Below are positions 8,131 to 17,112 of a stretch of DNA of 64,000 nucleotides, piece by piece. The notes beneath the pieces are model-generated. The model ran no database searches. It saw nothing but the letters and a program-made list of their open reading frames with translations, and was not told the DNA's origin. Every line of letters begins with the position of its first letter. The stretch's first letter is position 1. Both the position numbers and the translations under genes were made by a program. Source of the stretch: Antarcticimicrobium luteum (GTDB lineage: Bacteria > Pseudomonadota > Alphaproteobacteria > Rhodobacterales > Rhodobacteraceae); assembly GCF_004358185.1 (NCBI RefSeq), contig NZ_SMUV01000066.1, forward strand, positions 62,001 to 126,000, written 5' to 3'.

Positions 8131-9081
8131 ATGGCCAAGGCATTCGCGTCGCAAGGCGACATGACCGAAAAGAAGATCAGCTTCACCGAGGTGGGCGAAG
8201 GGCTCTATGCCTTCACCGCCGAGGGCGACCCGAACTCGGGCGTGATCATCGGCGATGACAGCGTGATGATCATCGAGGCCCAGGCCACCCCGCGGCTGGC
8301 GAACAAGGTGATCGAATGCGTCCGCTCGGTGACCGACAAGCCGATCACCCATGTGGCGCTGACCCACTACCACGCCGTGCGCGTGCTGGGCGCCTCGGCC
8401 TTCGGCGCGCAACAGATCATCATGTCCGACGCCGCCCGCGGCATGGTGGTGGAACGGGGACAAGAGGACTGGGACAGTGAATTCCAACGCTTCCCTCGCC
8501 TGTTCGAGGGCCATGAAAGCATCCCCGGCCTGACCTATCCGACCACCACCTTCAGCGATTCGATGACCGTCTATCTGGGCAAGCGCCGCATCGACATCAT
8601 GCACCTGGGCCGTGCCCATACCGCCGGCGACGCGGTGATCCACGTGCCCGATCAGAACGTGATGTTCACCGGCGACATCGTCGAATATCACTCGGCCTGC
8701 TATTGCGGCGACGGCCACTTCGCCGACTGGGGCGACACGCTCGACGCGATCAAATGGTTCGAGGTCGACGCCATCGCGCCGGGCCGGGGCGATGCGCTGG
8801 TGGGTCAGGAGATGGTCAACGAGGCGATCGAGAACACCCGCGATTTCGTCGAAAGCACCTATCGCCCGGCGGCAAAGGTTGCGGCCCGCGGCGGCAGCCT
8901 GAAAGAAGCCTGGGACGCGGTGCGCGCCGAATGCGACCCGAAATTCGCCGAATACGCGATTTACGAGCACTGCCTGCCCTTCAACGTCGCCCGCGCCTAT
9001 GACGAGGCCCGAGGCATCGAAACCCCGCGGATCTGGACCGCCCAGCGCGATCTGGAGATGTGGGAACAGCTGCAGGGGTGA
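8131..9081 (+). CDS. MBL-fold metallo-hydrolase with altered metal motif
   Basis: A 316-residue metallo-beta-lactamase-fold protein. The first metal motif, normally HxHxDH, reads THYHAVRVLGAS, so the Asp and third His positions are replaced. HLGRAHTAGDAVIHVP and MFTGDIVEYHSACYCGDGHFADW supply further candidate ligands (His, Asp, Cys). Substrate unknown. It opens a run with the FAD monooxygenase, DUF2783 and VOC genes and diverges from the DUF2585 gene. A second in-frame ATG at 8161 (MTEKKI) is an alternative start. A role in aromatic catabolism is inferred from position only. Confidence 0.85.
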   Translation: MAKAFASQGDMTEKKISFTEVGEGLYAFTAEGDPNSGVIIGDDSVMIIEAQATPRLANKVIECVRSVTDKPITHVALTHYHAVRVLGASAFGAQQIIMSDAARGMVVERGQEDWDSEFQRFPRLFEGHESIPGLTYPTTTFSDSMTVYLGKRRIDIMHLGRAHTAGDAVIHVPDQNVMFTGDIVEYHSACYCGDGHFADWGDTLDAIKWFEVDAIAPGRGDALVGQEMVNEAIENTRDFVESTYRPAAKVAARGGSLKEAWDAVRAECDPKFAEYAIYEHCLPFNVARAYDEARGIETPRIWTAQRDLEMWEQLQG

Positions 9082-9125
9082 ACAGGCGTCCCGGAAACGC
9101 TCTGGCCGAGCGTTTCGCCTGTTCA
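9079..9125 (+). terminator. Two-tier hairpin at the 3' end of the MBL gene
   Basis: TGAACAGGCG (9079-9088, including the stop codon) pairs with CGCCTGTTCA (9116-9125). Inside it, GAAACGCTC (9094-9102) pairs with GAGCGTTTC (9108-9116) around TGGCC. No T run follows, so it may be a weak terminator or an mRNA-stabilising structure before the 9292 gene. The remaining 166 bases to that gene show nothing else recognisable. Confidence 0.55.
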
Positions 9126-9291
9126 CGGGCGGAGCCCCGGCAGGGTCCGGCGCGCTAGGCAAACAAGTGGCGGTTTGATCCAGATCGTACCGCCCCGCCC
9201 GGAAAGATGAGAGACTGAAAGCAAGTTCCCGGCGCCGCCCGCGCTGGGAAATGGAGGAGGTGCGCCCGGCGCGCAAACTGGGAGAAAGCCC

Positions 9292-10902
9292 ATGAACAAG
9301 ATCTTCGAGATACCGCTCTACCCCTATGAGCGCAGCCCTGACCAGGATCCCCCCTCGGTCGCGCGCCACAAGGTGATCGTGGTCGGCGCCGGCCCGATCG
9401 GCCTGGGCGCGGCGATCGACCTGGCCCAACAGGGGATCGAGGTGGTCATCCTGGACGAAAACGACAAGGTGAGTTTCGGATCCCGCGCGATCTGCTTTGC
9501 CAAGCGGCCGCTGGAAATCCTCGACCGGCTGGGATGCGGCCAGCCGATGGTCGACAAGGGCGTCGTCTGGAACATGGGCAAGGTCTTTTTCGACGACCGC
9601 AAGGTCTATGACTTCAACCTGCTGCCCGAAGAAGGCCACCAGCGCCCGGCTTTCATCAACCTGCAACAATACTACTTCGAGGAGTTCCTGGTGAACCGGG
9701 TCCGCGAATTGCAGGCCGAGGGCGCGCCGATCGAGATCCGTGGCCGCAACAAGGTCTCGGCGGTGGGCACGCACCCCGATCATGTGGCGCTGGAAATCGA
9801 CACCCCCGAGGGCAGCTATAACCTCGAGGCCGACTGGGTGATCGCCTGCGACGGCGCCGGATCGCCGCTGCGCGCCATGCTGGGCAAGGATTTCGTCGGC
9901 CGCGTGTTCGAGGACAACTTTCTGATCGCCGACGTGATCATGGAGGCCGATTTTCCGACCGAACGCTGGTTCTGGTTCGACCCGCCGTTCAACCGCGGCC
10001 AGTCGGCCCTGCTGCACAAACAGCCCGATGGCGTCTGGCGCATCGACCTGCAACTGGGCTGGGACATCGACAAGGAGCGCGAGAAGCGCCCCGAAAACGT
10101 GATCCCGCGCCTCAAGGCGATGCTGGGCGACGATGTGGAGTTCGAGCTGGAATGGGTCAGCATCTATACCTTCCAGTGCCGCCGGATGGAGCAGTTCCGC
10201 CACGGCCGGGTGATCTTTGCCGGCGACGCCGCGCATCAGGTCAGCCCGTTCGGCGCCCGCGGCGCCAACTCCGGCCTGCAGGACACCGACAACCTTATCT
10301 GGAAGCTCAAGCTGGTGATGGAGGGCAAGGCGCCGGACTCGCTGCTCGACAGCTATGATATAGAGCGGGTCCACGGCGCGGATGAAAATATCCTGAACTC
10401 CACCCGCTCCACCGATTTCATCACCCCGAAATCGGAAATGTCGCGGATGCTGCGCGACGCGGTTCTGGACATGTCCGAGCATTACGAATTCGCCCGTCCG
10501 CTGGTCAATTCGGGGCGGCTCTCGGTGCCCTGCACCTATGACCGCTCGCCGCTCAATTCCGCCGACGCGCTGGACGGACCGGAGCGCACCCGCCCCGGCT
10601 CGCCCTGTCCCGACGCGCCGCTGGGCGATGGGTTCCTGCTTCCCAGGCTGGGCGACAGGTTTACGCTGCTGACCATCGACGCCGACGCCCCCGACCGGAT
10701 CGAGGAGGACGGCATCGAGGTGACGCGCCTGGCGCTCTCGGTCAAGGATGACCCGACGCTGGCGCTGAAAGAGCGGTATCTGGGCGACGCGACCTCGGCT
10801 GTCTATCTGATCCGCCCCGATCAGCATGTGGCGGCCCGCCGCGCCAGCTTTGACGAAACCCTGTTCCGCGCCGCCATCCGCCGCGCCACCGGCAAGGAGT
10901 AA
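9292..10902 (+). CDS. FAD-dependent aromatic-ring monooxygenase (PHBH/MhpA-like)
   Basis: A 536-residue class A flavoprotein hydroxylase. It has the N-terminal dinucleotide fold GAGPIG (residues 32-37), the DG motif in IACDGAGSPLR, and the FAD ribityl-binding motif FAGDAAHQVSPFGARGANSG. A thioredoxin-like C-terminal domain of about 130 residues is consistent with the 3-(3-hydroxyphenyl)propionate hydroxylase group. Substrate unknown. It is followed at 5 bases by a DUF2783 gene and then a VOC gene, so these three are almost certainly one transcript. The position suggests hydroxylation of an aromatic acid feeding homogentisate or a related ring. Confidence 0.9.
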   Translation: MNKIFEIPLYPYERSPDQDPPSVARHKVIVVGAGPIGLGAAIDLAQQGIEVVILDENDKVSFGSRAICFAKRPLEILDRLGCGQPMVDKGVVWNMGKVFFDDRKVYDFNLLPEEGHQRPAFINLQQYYFEEFLVNRVRELQAEGAPIEIRGRNKVSAVGTHPDHVALEIDTPEGSYNLEADWVIACDGAGSPLRAMLGKDFVGRVFEDNFLIADVIMEADFPTERWFWFDPPFNRGQSALLHKQPDGVWRIDLQLGWDIDKEREKRPENVIPRLKAMLGDDVEFELEWVSIYTFQCRRMEQFRHGRVIFAGDAAHQVSPFGARGANSGLQDTDNLIWKLKLVMEGKAPDSLLDSYDIERVHGADENILNSTRSTDFITPKSEMSRMLRDAVLDMSEHYEFARPLVNSGRLSVPCTYDRSPLNSADALDGPERTRPGSPCPDAPLGDGFLLPRLGDRFTLLTIDADAPDRIEEDGIEVTRLALSVKDDPTLALKERYLGDATSAVYLIRPDQHVAARRASFDETLFRAAIRRATGKE

Positions 10903-10907
10903 ACCCC

Positions 10908-11108
10908 ATGTCCGACCTGATCCTGACCCCTAACATCGACGGCGCCGACGATTTCTATGCCGAACTTCTGGCCACGCATGAGGGGCTGGAAACCGCGGAG
11001 AGCAACGCGCTGAATGCGCGGCTGGTGCTGATCCTGTCCAACCACATCGGTGACCGGGGCGTGCTGAGCCAGGCGCTGCGCGCCGCCAGACTTCAAGAGG
11101 AGGAATAA
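10908..11108 (+). CDS. DUF2783 family small protein
   Basis: A 66-residue protein with the short helical DUF2783 layout: an acidic N-terminal segment (DGADDFYAELLATHEGL), then SNALNARLVLILSNHIGD and a C-terminal helix. Function unknown. It lies 5 bases after the FAD monooxygenase and 3 bases before the VOC gene, so translation is probably coupled. Its size and position suggest an accessory subunit or chaperone for the flavoprotein, which is inference. Confidence 0.85.
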   Translation: MSDLILTPNIDGADDFYAELLATHEGLETAESNALNARLVLILSNHIGDRGVLSQALRAARLQEEE

Positions 11109-11111
11109 GCC

Positions 11112-11654
11112 ATGAAGATCGAGAAAATTCACCACGTCGCCTATCGCTGCAAGGACGCGAAAGAGACCGTGGAGTGGTACGGCAAGATGCTGAACATGGG
11201 GTTCATCCTGGCGATTGCCGAGGATCACGTGCCCTCGACGCATGAACCCGACCCCTACATGCATATCTTCCTCGATGCGGGCGACGGCAATGTGCTGGCG
11301 TTTTTCGAGCTGCCGACCAAGCCCGAGATGGGCCGCGACCCGAACACCCCCGTCTGGGTGCAGCACATCGCCTTCAAGGTGAAGAACCGCGACGAACTGG
11401 TCGAATTCAAGGAACATCTGGAGGCCAACGGCGTCGAGGTGTTGGGGGTGACCGACCACTCCATCTTCCATTCGATCTATTTCTTCGATCCCTCCGGGCA
11501 CCGGGTCGAACTGGCCTGTCCGGATCCTGAGGAAGACGCGATGCTGGCAAAGCTCGACGCGGTGAAATGGGACATGCTGGAAGAATGGTCAAAGACCAAG
11601 AAGGCCCCCAAACATGCCGAATGGATGCATGCCAAGGAGTTGAGCGAAGTCTGA
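11112..11654 (+). CDS. VOC family (glyoxalase/dioxygenase fold) protein
   Basis: A 180-residue vicinal-oxygen-chelate protein with two beta-alpha-beta-beta-beta halves. Candidate metal ligands are the His of IEKIHHVAYRC near the N-terminus, the Glu of LAFFELP, the His of VWVQHIAFKV and the Glu of SGHRVELACP. It is half the size of 4-hydroxyphenylpyruvate dioxygenase and lacks that enzyme's duplication, so it is not HPPD. The reaction is unknown; ring cleavage or an isomerase/lyase step on the FAD enzyme's product is possible. It is the last gene of the tight FAD-DUF2783-VOC group. Confidence 0.85.
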   Translation: MKIEKIHHVAYRCKDAKETVEWYGKMLNMGFILAIAEDHVPSTHEPDPYMHIFLDAGDGNVLAFFELPTKPEMGRDPNTPVWVQHIAFKVKNRDELVEFKEHLEANGVEVLGVTDHSIFHSIYFFDPSGHRVELACPDPEEDAMLAKLDAVKWDMLEEWSKTKKAPKHAEWMHAKELSEV

Positions 11655-11719
11655 GGTCCGCGCGTTGGCAGACCCGGATTCCGGCGCGGGTTCCCGGCCG
11701 GGGGTATGACGCGGAACAC

Positions 11720-11750
11720 GGGGTCAGGCGCGGCAGTCCGGCCTGACCCC
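11720..11750 (+). terminator. Hairpin in the VOC-maiA gap
   Basis: GGGGTCAGGC (11720-11729) and GCCTGACCCC (11741-11750) form a perfect 10-bp stem with an 11-base loop. No T run follows. It lies in the 258-base gap between the VOC gene and maiA; the rest of the gap is GC-rich with nothing recognisable beyond the AACAGGAGAACG ribosome binding site of maiA. Confidence 0.5.
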
Positions 11751-11912
11751 CCATCGATTCTGCCGGTCGTCCGGCCATTTTTCGCGCCGCAAGGCGGCCG
11801 CCCCTCCCGCCCCCGAATTGATATGGCCGCGCGACGGCGAAGCGGGTAACGTCCGCCGCGACAGCGTCGGGCAACCCGGCGCGCCGCGAAAACCGATAAC
11901 AGGAGAACGGAT

Positions 11913-12551
11913 ATGAGCGAGGTTGTGCTCTTTGATTTCTGGCGGTCCTCGGCCGCTTACCGGATGCGGATCGCCCTGAATCTGGCCGGGATCGATTACA
12001 CATCCGTGCCGGTCGATCTGCCGACAAGACAGCACAAGACCGCCGACCATATCGCCCGCAATCCGCAGGGGCTGGTGCCGGTGCTGGAAATCGACGGGCT
12101 GCGCCTGACCCAGTCGCTGGCGATGCTCGACTATCTCGACGGCACCCGCGACATGGGCCTGCTGCCGAAGGATCCCGGCGCGCGCGCCCGGCAGATGGCT
12201 GTGGCCCATGCCATCGCCGTCGACATTCACCCGGTCTGCAACCTGCAGGTCATCAACTACGCCGCCGAAATCACCGGCAACCGCGAGAACGTCAAGGAAG
12301 ACTGGATGCAGCAGTTCATTCGCCCCGGACTGGAAGCGGTCGAGGTGATGCTGGGCGGGTTCGACCAGGCGCCCTATGCCTGCGGCGACGCGCCCGGGCT
12401 GGTCGATATCTGCCTGATGCCGCAGCTCTACAATGCCCATCGCTGGGGCGTCGATGTCTCGGACCTGTCGCGCATCTGCGCCATCGAGGCCGCCTGCGCC
12501 GAAAACCCGGCCTTTGCCGCCGCCTATCCCGACCTGCACAAACCGGGCTGA
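11913..12551 (+). CDS. maiA: Maleylacetoacetate isomerase (zeta-class GST)
   Basis: A glutathione-dependent cis-trans isomerase converting 4-maleylacetoacetate to 4-fumarylacetoacetate, linking hmgA and fahA. The 212-residue protein has the thioredoxin-fold N-terminus with the diagnostic zeta motif SSAAYRMRIAL (about residues 12-22), the cis-Pro GLVPVLEIDG and QSLAMLDYL for glutathione binding. The all-helical C-terminal domain includes VDIHPVCNLQVINY. It completes the three-enzyme homogentisate route in this region although it is 4.4 kb from fahA. Confidence 0.95.
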   Translation: MSEVVLFDFWRSSAAYRMRIALNLAGIDYTSVPVDLPTRQHKTADHIARNPQGLVPVLEIDGLRLTQSLAMLDYLDGTRDMGLLPKDPGARARQMAVAHAIAVDIHPVCNLQVINYAAEITGNRENVKEDWMQQFIRPGLEAVEVMLGGFDQAPYACGDAPGLVDICLMPQLYNAHRWGVDVSDLSRICAIEAACAENPAFAAAYPDLHKPG

Positions 12552-12569
12552 CCTTCGCCGCCGGCGCGG

Positions 12570-13019
12570 TCAGTCGCCTGACCGCTCCGCGCCGTCCACG
12601 CCCAGCTCATTCAGCAGATCCAGCAGCATCTCGTACCGTCCGGCGCCCAGCCGGGCGCGCATCCTTTCGGTCAGCGCGATGCTGGTTTCCAGATTTTCCG
12701 CGATCACCTCGGAGCCGGCCGGCGTGATCTGAACGATCTGCTTGCGCTTGTCCTCCTCGTCGCGCCGTCGCACGATCAGCCCCCGCTCCTCCAGTTTCTG
12801 AAGGATCCGCGTCAGGCTGGGCAGCAGCAGGCAGGAGTCCTCGGCGATCCGCGTCGGCTCCATCGCGCCCCGTTCATCCAGCACGCGCAACACCCGCCAT
12901 TGCTGTTCGGTAATTCCCACGTTGGCCAACATGGCGCGAATCGGTCCCATCACCTCTTCCCGCGCCCGCAAAAGCGCGATCGGAAGAGAGCGGGAGGTAC
13001 TCGGTAAGGCTCTGGTCAT
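12570..13019 (-). CDS. hpaR: HpaR-type MarR regulator of homoprotocatechuate degradation
   Basis: A 149-residue MarR family repressor closely resembling HpaR, beginning LPSTSRSLPIALLRAREEVMGPIR. It has the winged-helix region GITEQQWRVLRVLDERGAMEPTRIA, the recognition helix LLLPSLTRILQKLEERGL and the wing RRRDEEDKRKQIVQITPAG. It diverges from hpaF over a 110-base AT-rich gap. In HpaR systems the inducer is a hydroxyphenylacetate-type acid; the same is expected here. Confidence 0.92.
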   Translation of the reverse strand: MTRALPSTSRSLPIALLRAREEVMGPIRAMLANVGITEQQWRVLRVLDERGAMEPTRIAEDSCLLLPSLTRILQKLEERGLIVRRRDEEDKRKQIVQITPAGSEVIAENLETSIALTERMRARLGAGRYEMLLDLLNELGVDGAERSGD

Positions 13020-13090
13020 GAGGCAGTTTTGCAGAACCAGCGCCGCCCGTGCAATGCGCGATTGTGACCGTGATTGACAAATGGGATTTT

Positions 13091-13105
13091 ATTACACATG
13101 TTAAT
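13091..13105. promoter_or_regulatory. Candidate HpaR operator/promoter island
   Basis: The inverted repeat ATTA (13091-13094)-N7-TAAT (13102-13105) sits in a strongly AT-rich stretch (13085-13111) between the divergent hpaR and hpaF genes, in an otherwise GC-rich region. It lies about 25 bases before the hpaF start. Short AT-rich palindromes are typical MarR targets. The exact boundaries are uncertain. Confidence 0.45.
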
Positions 13106-13129
13106 TATATTGGGACGGGGAAGAATGCC

Positions 13130-13516
13130 ATGGCACATCTGATGGTCGATTACTCGGCGAACGTTGAGGATTGGGTCGACATGGCCGCCTTTTGCGACAC
13201 CCTGCGCCTGGCCGCGATCGAAACCGGCGCGCTGCCGATGCCCGGGATCCGGGTACGGGCGATGCGGGCCGATCATGTCTCGATCGCCGACGGCGATCCG
13301 GACCACGGCTATATCGACATCTCGGTCCGGCTGCGCGGCGGCCGCGATCTGGACACCCGCAAGGCCGCAACCGCCCATATCTTTGCCGCAGCCGAACAGG
13401 TCTTGAAACCGGTGATGGCGACCCGCTCGCTCGCCCTGTCGCTGGAAATGCGCGACATCGACCCCGAGCTTGCGCCGAAGACCGGCACCATCCGCGACCA
13501 TTTGAAAAAGGGATAA
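13130..13516 (+). CDS. hpaF: 5-carboxymethyl-2-hydroxymuconate delta-isomerase, Pro1 replaced by Ala
   Basis: A trimeric isomerase of the tautomerase superfamily acting on carboxymethyl-hydroxymuconate in homoprotocatechuate degradation. The 128-residue product aligns along its length with the E. coli enzyme: MVDYSAN at the N-terminus, the GIRVRAMRADH segment with the conserved Arg, and GYIDISVRLRGGRDLDTRKAATAHIF. The start is MAHL at 13130; upstream in-frame sequence is AT-rich and non-coding. The first residue after Met is Ala (codon GCA) where the family has the catalytic Pro1. It begins the hpa operon, 5 bases before hpaE. Confidence 0.9.
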   Translation: MAHLMVDYSANVEDWVDMAAFCDTLRLAAIETGALPMPGIRVRAMRADHVSIADGDPDHGYIDISVRLRGGRDLDTRKAATAHIFAAAEQVLKPVMATRSLALSLEMRDIDPELAPKTGTIRDHLKKG

Positions 13517-13521
13517 CCCGC

Positions 13522-15033
<1,512 letters not shown>

Positions 15034-15075
15034 CCGCCCAAAGACCAACGCGCGGGATTTCAGGAGGAGAAGACC

Positions 15076-15930
15076 ATGGGAGAGATCGTTCTCGCCGCCA
15101 AATGCACCCATGTGCCGACCATGCTGATGTCGGAACAGCCGGGCCCGGTGGAGGGCAGGCGGCAGCCGGCCATCGACGGCCACGCGGAGATCGCGCGGCG
15201 CGCCAAGGCGCTCGGTGCCGACACGGTGGTGATCTGCGACACCCACTGGGTGATCAACGCTGGTTTTCACATCAACGCCAATGCCCGGTTCAAGGGGGTG
15301 TTCACCTCGAACGAATTCCCCCAATTCATACAGGATCTGCCCTATGACTATCAGGGCAACCCGGAGCTGGGCGACGCGATTGCCGCGGCGGCCACGGACA
15401 TGGGCGCCTATACCCTGTCGCACCATCTGGACAGTCTGGAACTGGAATACGGCACGCTGGTGCCGCTGCGCTTCATGGCGCGCGAGCATGAGATGAAGGT
15501 CGTCTCGGTCGCAGCCTGGTGCACCGTCCACGACCATCAGGAAAGCCGCATCGTCGGCGCCGCGATCCGCAAGGCGGTCGAGGACAGCGACAGCAAGGTG
15601 CTGCTGGTGGCCTCCGGCTCGCTCTCCCACAAGATCTGGGCGAACAGGGATTACGCGGCCAACAATGGCACCTTCACCATCAGTTCCGAGTTCAACCGGC
15701 AGATGGACCTGCATGTGCTGGAGATGTGGAAGGCCGGCGATCACGCCACCTTCCTCAAGATGCTGCCGGAGTACGCCCGCCATTGCAGCGGCGAGGGGTC
15801 GATGCACGACACCGCCATGCTCTACGGCGCGCTGGGCTGGGACGAATACGACGCCAAATGCGAGGTGGTGACGCCCTATTTCCCCTCTTCCGGCACCGGG
15901 CAGACCAACGTCATCTTTCCGGTGCAATAG
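15076..15930 (+). CDS. hpaD: 3,4-dihydroxyphenylacetate 2,3-dioxygenase, type III (LigB-like)
   Basis: An Fe(II) extradiol dioxygenase cleaving homoprotocatechuate. The 284-residue protein closely follows E. coli HpaD: KCTHVPTMLMSE with His12, VVICDTHWVINAGFH with His57, LEYGTLVPLRFM, CTVHDHQESR, SGSLSHKIW with His175 and MLPEYARHC. AGGAGGAGA upstream sets the start. A second, structurally unrelated enzyme for the same reaction is encoded immediately downstream. Confidence 0.95.
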   Translation: MGEIVLAAKCTHVPTMLMSEQPGPVEGRRQPAIDGHAEIARRAKALGADTVVICDTHWVINAGFHINANARFKGVFTSNEFPQFIQDLPYDYQGNPELGDAIAAAATDMGAYTLSHHLDSLELEYGTLVPLRFMAREHEMKVVSVAAWCTVHDHQESRIVGAAIRKAVEDSDSKVLLVASGSLSHKIWANRDYAANNGTFTISSEFNRQMDLHVLEMWKAGDHATFLKMLPEYARHCSGEGSMHDTAMLYGALGWDEYDAKCEVVTPYFPSSGTGQTNVIFPVQ

Positions 15931-16037
15931 GCCGACATGACCGAAATGATGCGACGCGGAAAGGCCGGAGGGGTGAGGGGGCCGATAACCCCGGCCCCGC
16001 CCGACCGCCGCGCTGACGCCCCTGAAAGGAGTCCGAG

Positions 16038-17018
16038 ATGCCCATCCCCGCCCCGAACCTCTATCCGCCGTTCAACATCGTGCGGCTCAGCCATGTGGAA
16101 CTGATCGTCACCGACCTGGCAAAATCGCGCGCCTTCTACGTCGACACGCTGGGCCTGCAGGTCACCGACGAGGACAGCGAGGCGATCTATCTGCGCGCGA
16201 TGGAGGAACGCGGCCATCACTGCATCGTGCTGCGCAAAGGGGACGCCCCCCGCGCCCGCGATCTGGGCTTCAAGCTGTTCGGCGACGAGGATCTGGACAA
16301 GGCGGAGGCGTTCTTCAGGGCCAAGGGCCTGCCGGTGGAGTGGGTCGACCGCCCGTTCCAGTCGCGCACCTTCCGCACCCGCGACCCGCACGGCATCCCG
16401 CTGGAATTCTACGTGAAAATGGACCGGCTGCCGCCGATCCACCAGAAATACGCGCTCTATCGCGGGGTGAAGCCGCTCAGGATCGACCATTTCAACTGTT
16501 TCTCGCCCAATGTGGACGAAAGCGTCGCCTTCTATAACGAGATCGGGTTCCGGGTCACCGAATATACCGAGGACGAGGAGAGCGGCCATCTCTGGGCCGC
16601 CTGGACCCACCGCAAGGGCGGCGTGCACGACATGGCCTTCACCAACGGCACCGGGCCGCGGCTGCATCACACCGCCTTCTGGGTGCCGACCCCGCTGAAC
16701 ATCATCGACCTGCTGGACCTGATGGCCACCACCGGCTGGGTCGACAATATCGAGCGCGGGCCGGGACGGCACGGCATCTCCAACGCCTTCTTCCTCTATA
16801 TCCGCGACCCCGACGGCCACCGGATCGAGATCTATTGTTCCGACTATCAGACGGTGGACCCGGACCTGGAACCGATCAAATGGGATCTGAAGGACCCGCA
16901 ACGCCAAACGCTCTGGGGCGCCGCCGCGCCCCGGTCGTGGTTCGAGGAAGGCAGCCTGTTCGAGGGACAGGAGCCGGTGCCCGCGCAACTGAACGCGCAG
17001 CCGATCATTGCGCCGTGA
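16038..17018 (+). CDS. Homoprotocatechuate 2,3-dioxygenase, type I (VOC fold)
   Basis: A 326-residue two-domain vicinal-oxygen-chelate extradiol dioxygenase of the Brevibacterium/Arthrobacter HPCD type. The N-terminal domain starts with LSHVELIVTDL. The C-terminal domain holds the iron ligands: His151 in IDHFNCFSPNVD, His211 in RLHHTAFWVP and Glu264 in HRIEIYCSDY, plus the catalytic acid-base His197 in GGVHDMAF. The C-terminal tail (WFEEGSLFEG) also fits HPCD. It follows hpaD after 107 bases of non-coding DNA, giving the operon two enzymes from different superfamilies for one step. Confidence 0.9.
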   Translation: MPIPAPNLYPPFNIVRLSHVELIVTDLAKSRAFYVDTLGLQVTDEDSEAIYLRAMEERGHHCIVLRKGDAPRARDLGFKLFGDEDLDKAEAFFRAKGLPVEWVDRPFQSRTFRTRDPHGIPLEFYVKMDRLPPIHQKYALYRGVKPLRIDHFNCFSPNVDESVAFYNEIGFRVTEYTEDEESGHLWAAWTHRKGGVHDMAFTNGTGPRLHHTAFWVPTPLNIIDLLDLMATTGWVDNIERGPGRHGISNAFFLYIRDPDGHRIEIYCSDYQTVDPDLEPIKWDLKDPQRQTLWGAAAPRSWFEEGSLFEGQEPVPAQLNAQPIIAP

Positions 17019-17040
17019 AATGGCGCTGGAGAATAACGAA

Positions 17041-17093
17041 GGATCGAGCCCGGCCCGAGGGCGGGCGCGATCCGGTGAGCTGCGCTCACCGGA
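17041..17093. repeat. Two adjoining hairpins between the type I dioxygenase and the decarboxylase
   Basis: GGATCG (17041-17046) pairs with CGATCC (17068-17073), enclosing a GC-rich partly self-complementary core. Overlapping its end, TCCGGTGAGC (17071-17080), loop TGC, GCTCACCGGA (17084-17093) is a perfect 10-bp palindromic stem. Because they share TCC, the two stems are mutually exclusive at their junction. There is no T run. They may set relative expression within the operon or be a REP-like insertion. Confidence 0.55.
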
Positions 17094-17112
17094 AGAAACA
17101 AGAGGCCACGTT

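Noticed and set aside
7507-10827. A 1106-codon open frame on the minus strand under the MBL and FAD monooxygenase genes
   Set aside because: Only its 3' end (7507-8073) encodes a recognisable protein (DUF2585). The rest is the antisense shadow of well-identified + strand genes in GC-rich DNA.
11112-11654. VOC protein as 4-hydroxyphenylpyruvate dioxygenase, which would complete the tyrosine pathway
   Set aside because: It is only 180 residues with a single VOC module, whereas that enzyme is about 350 residues with duplicated modules.
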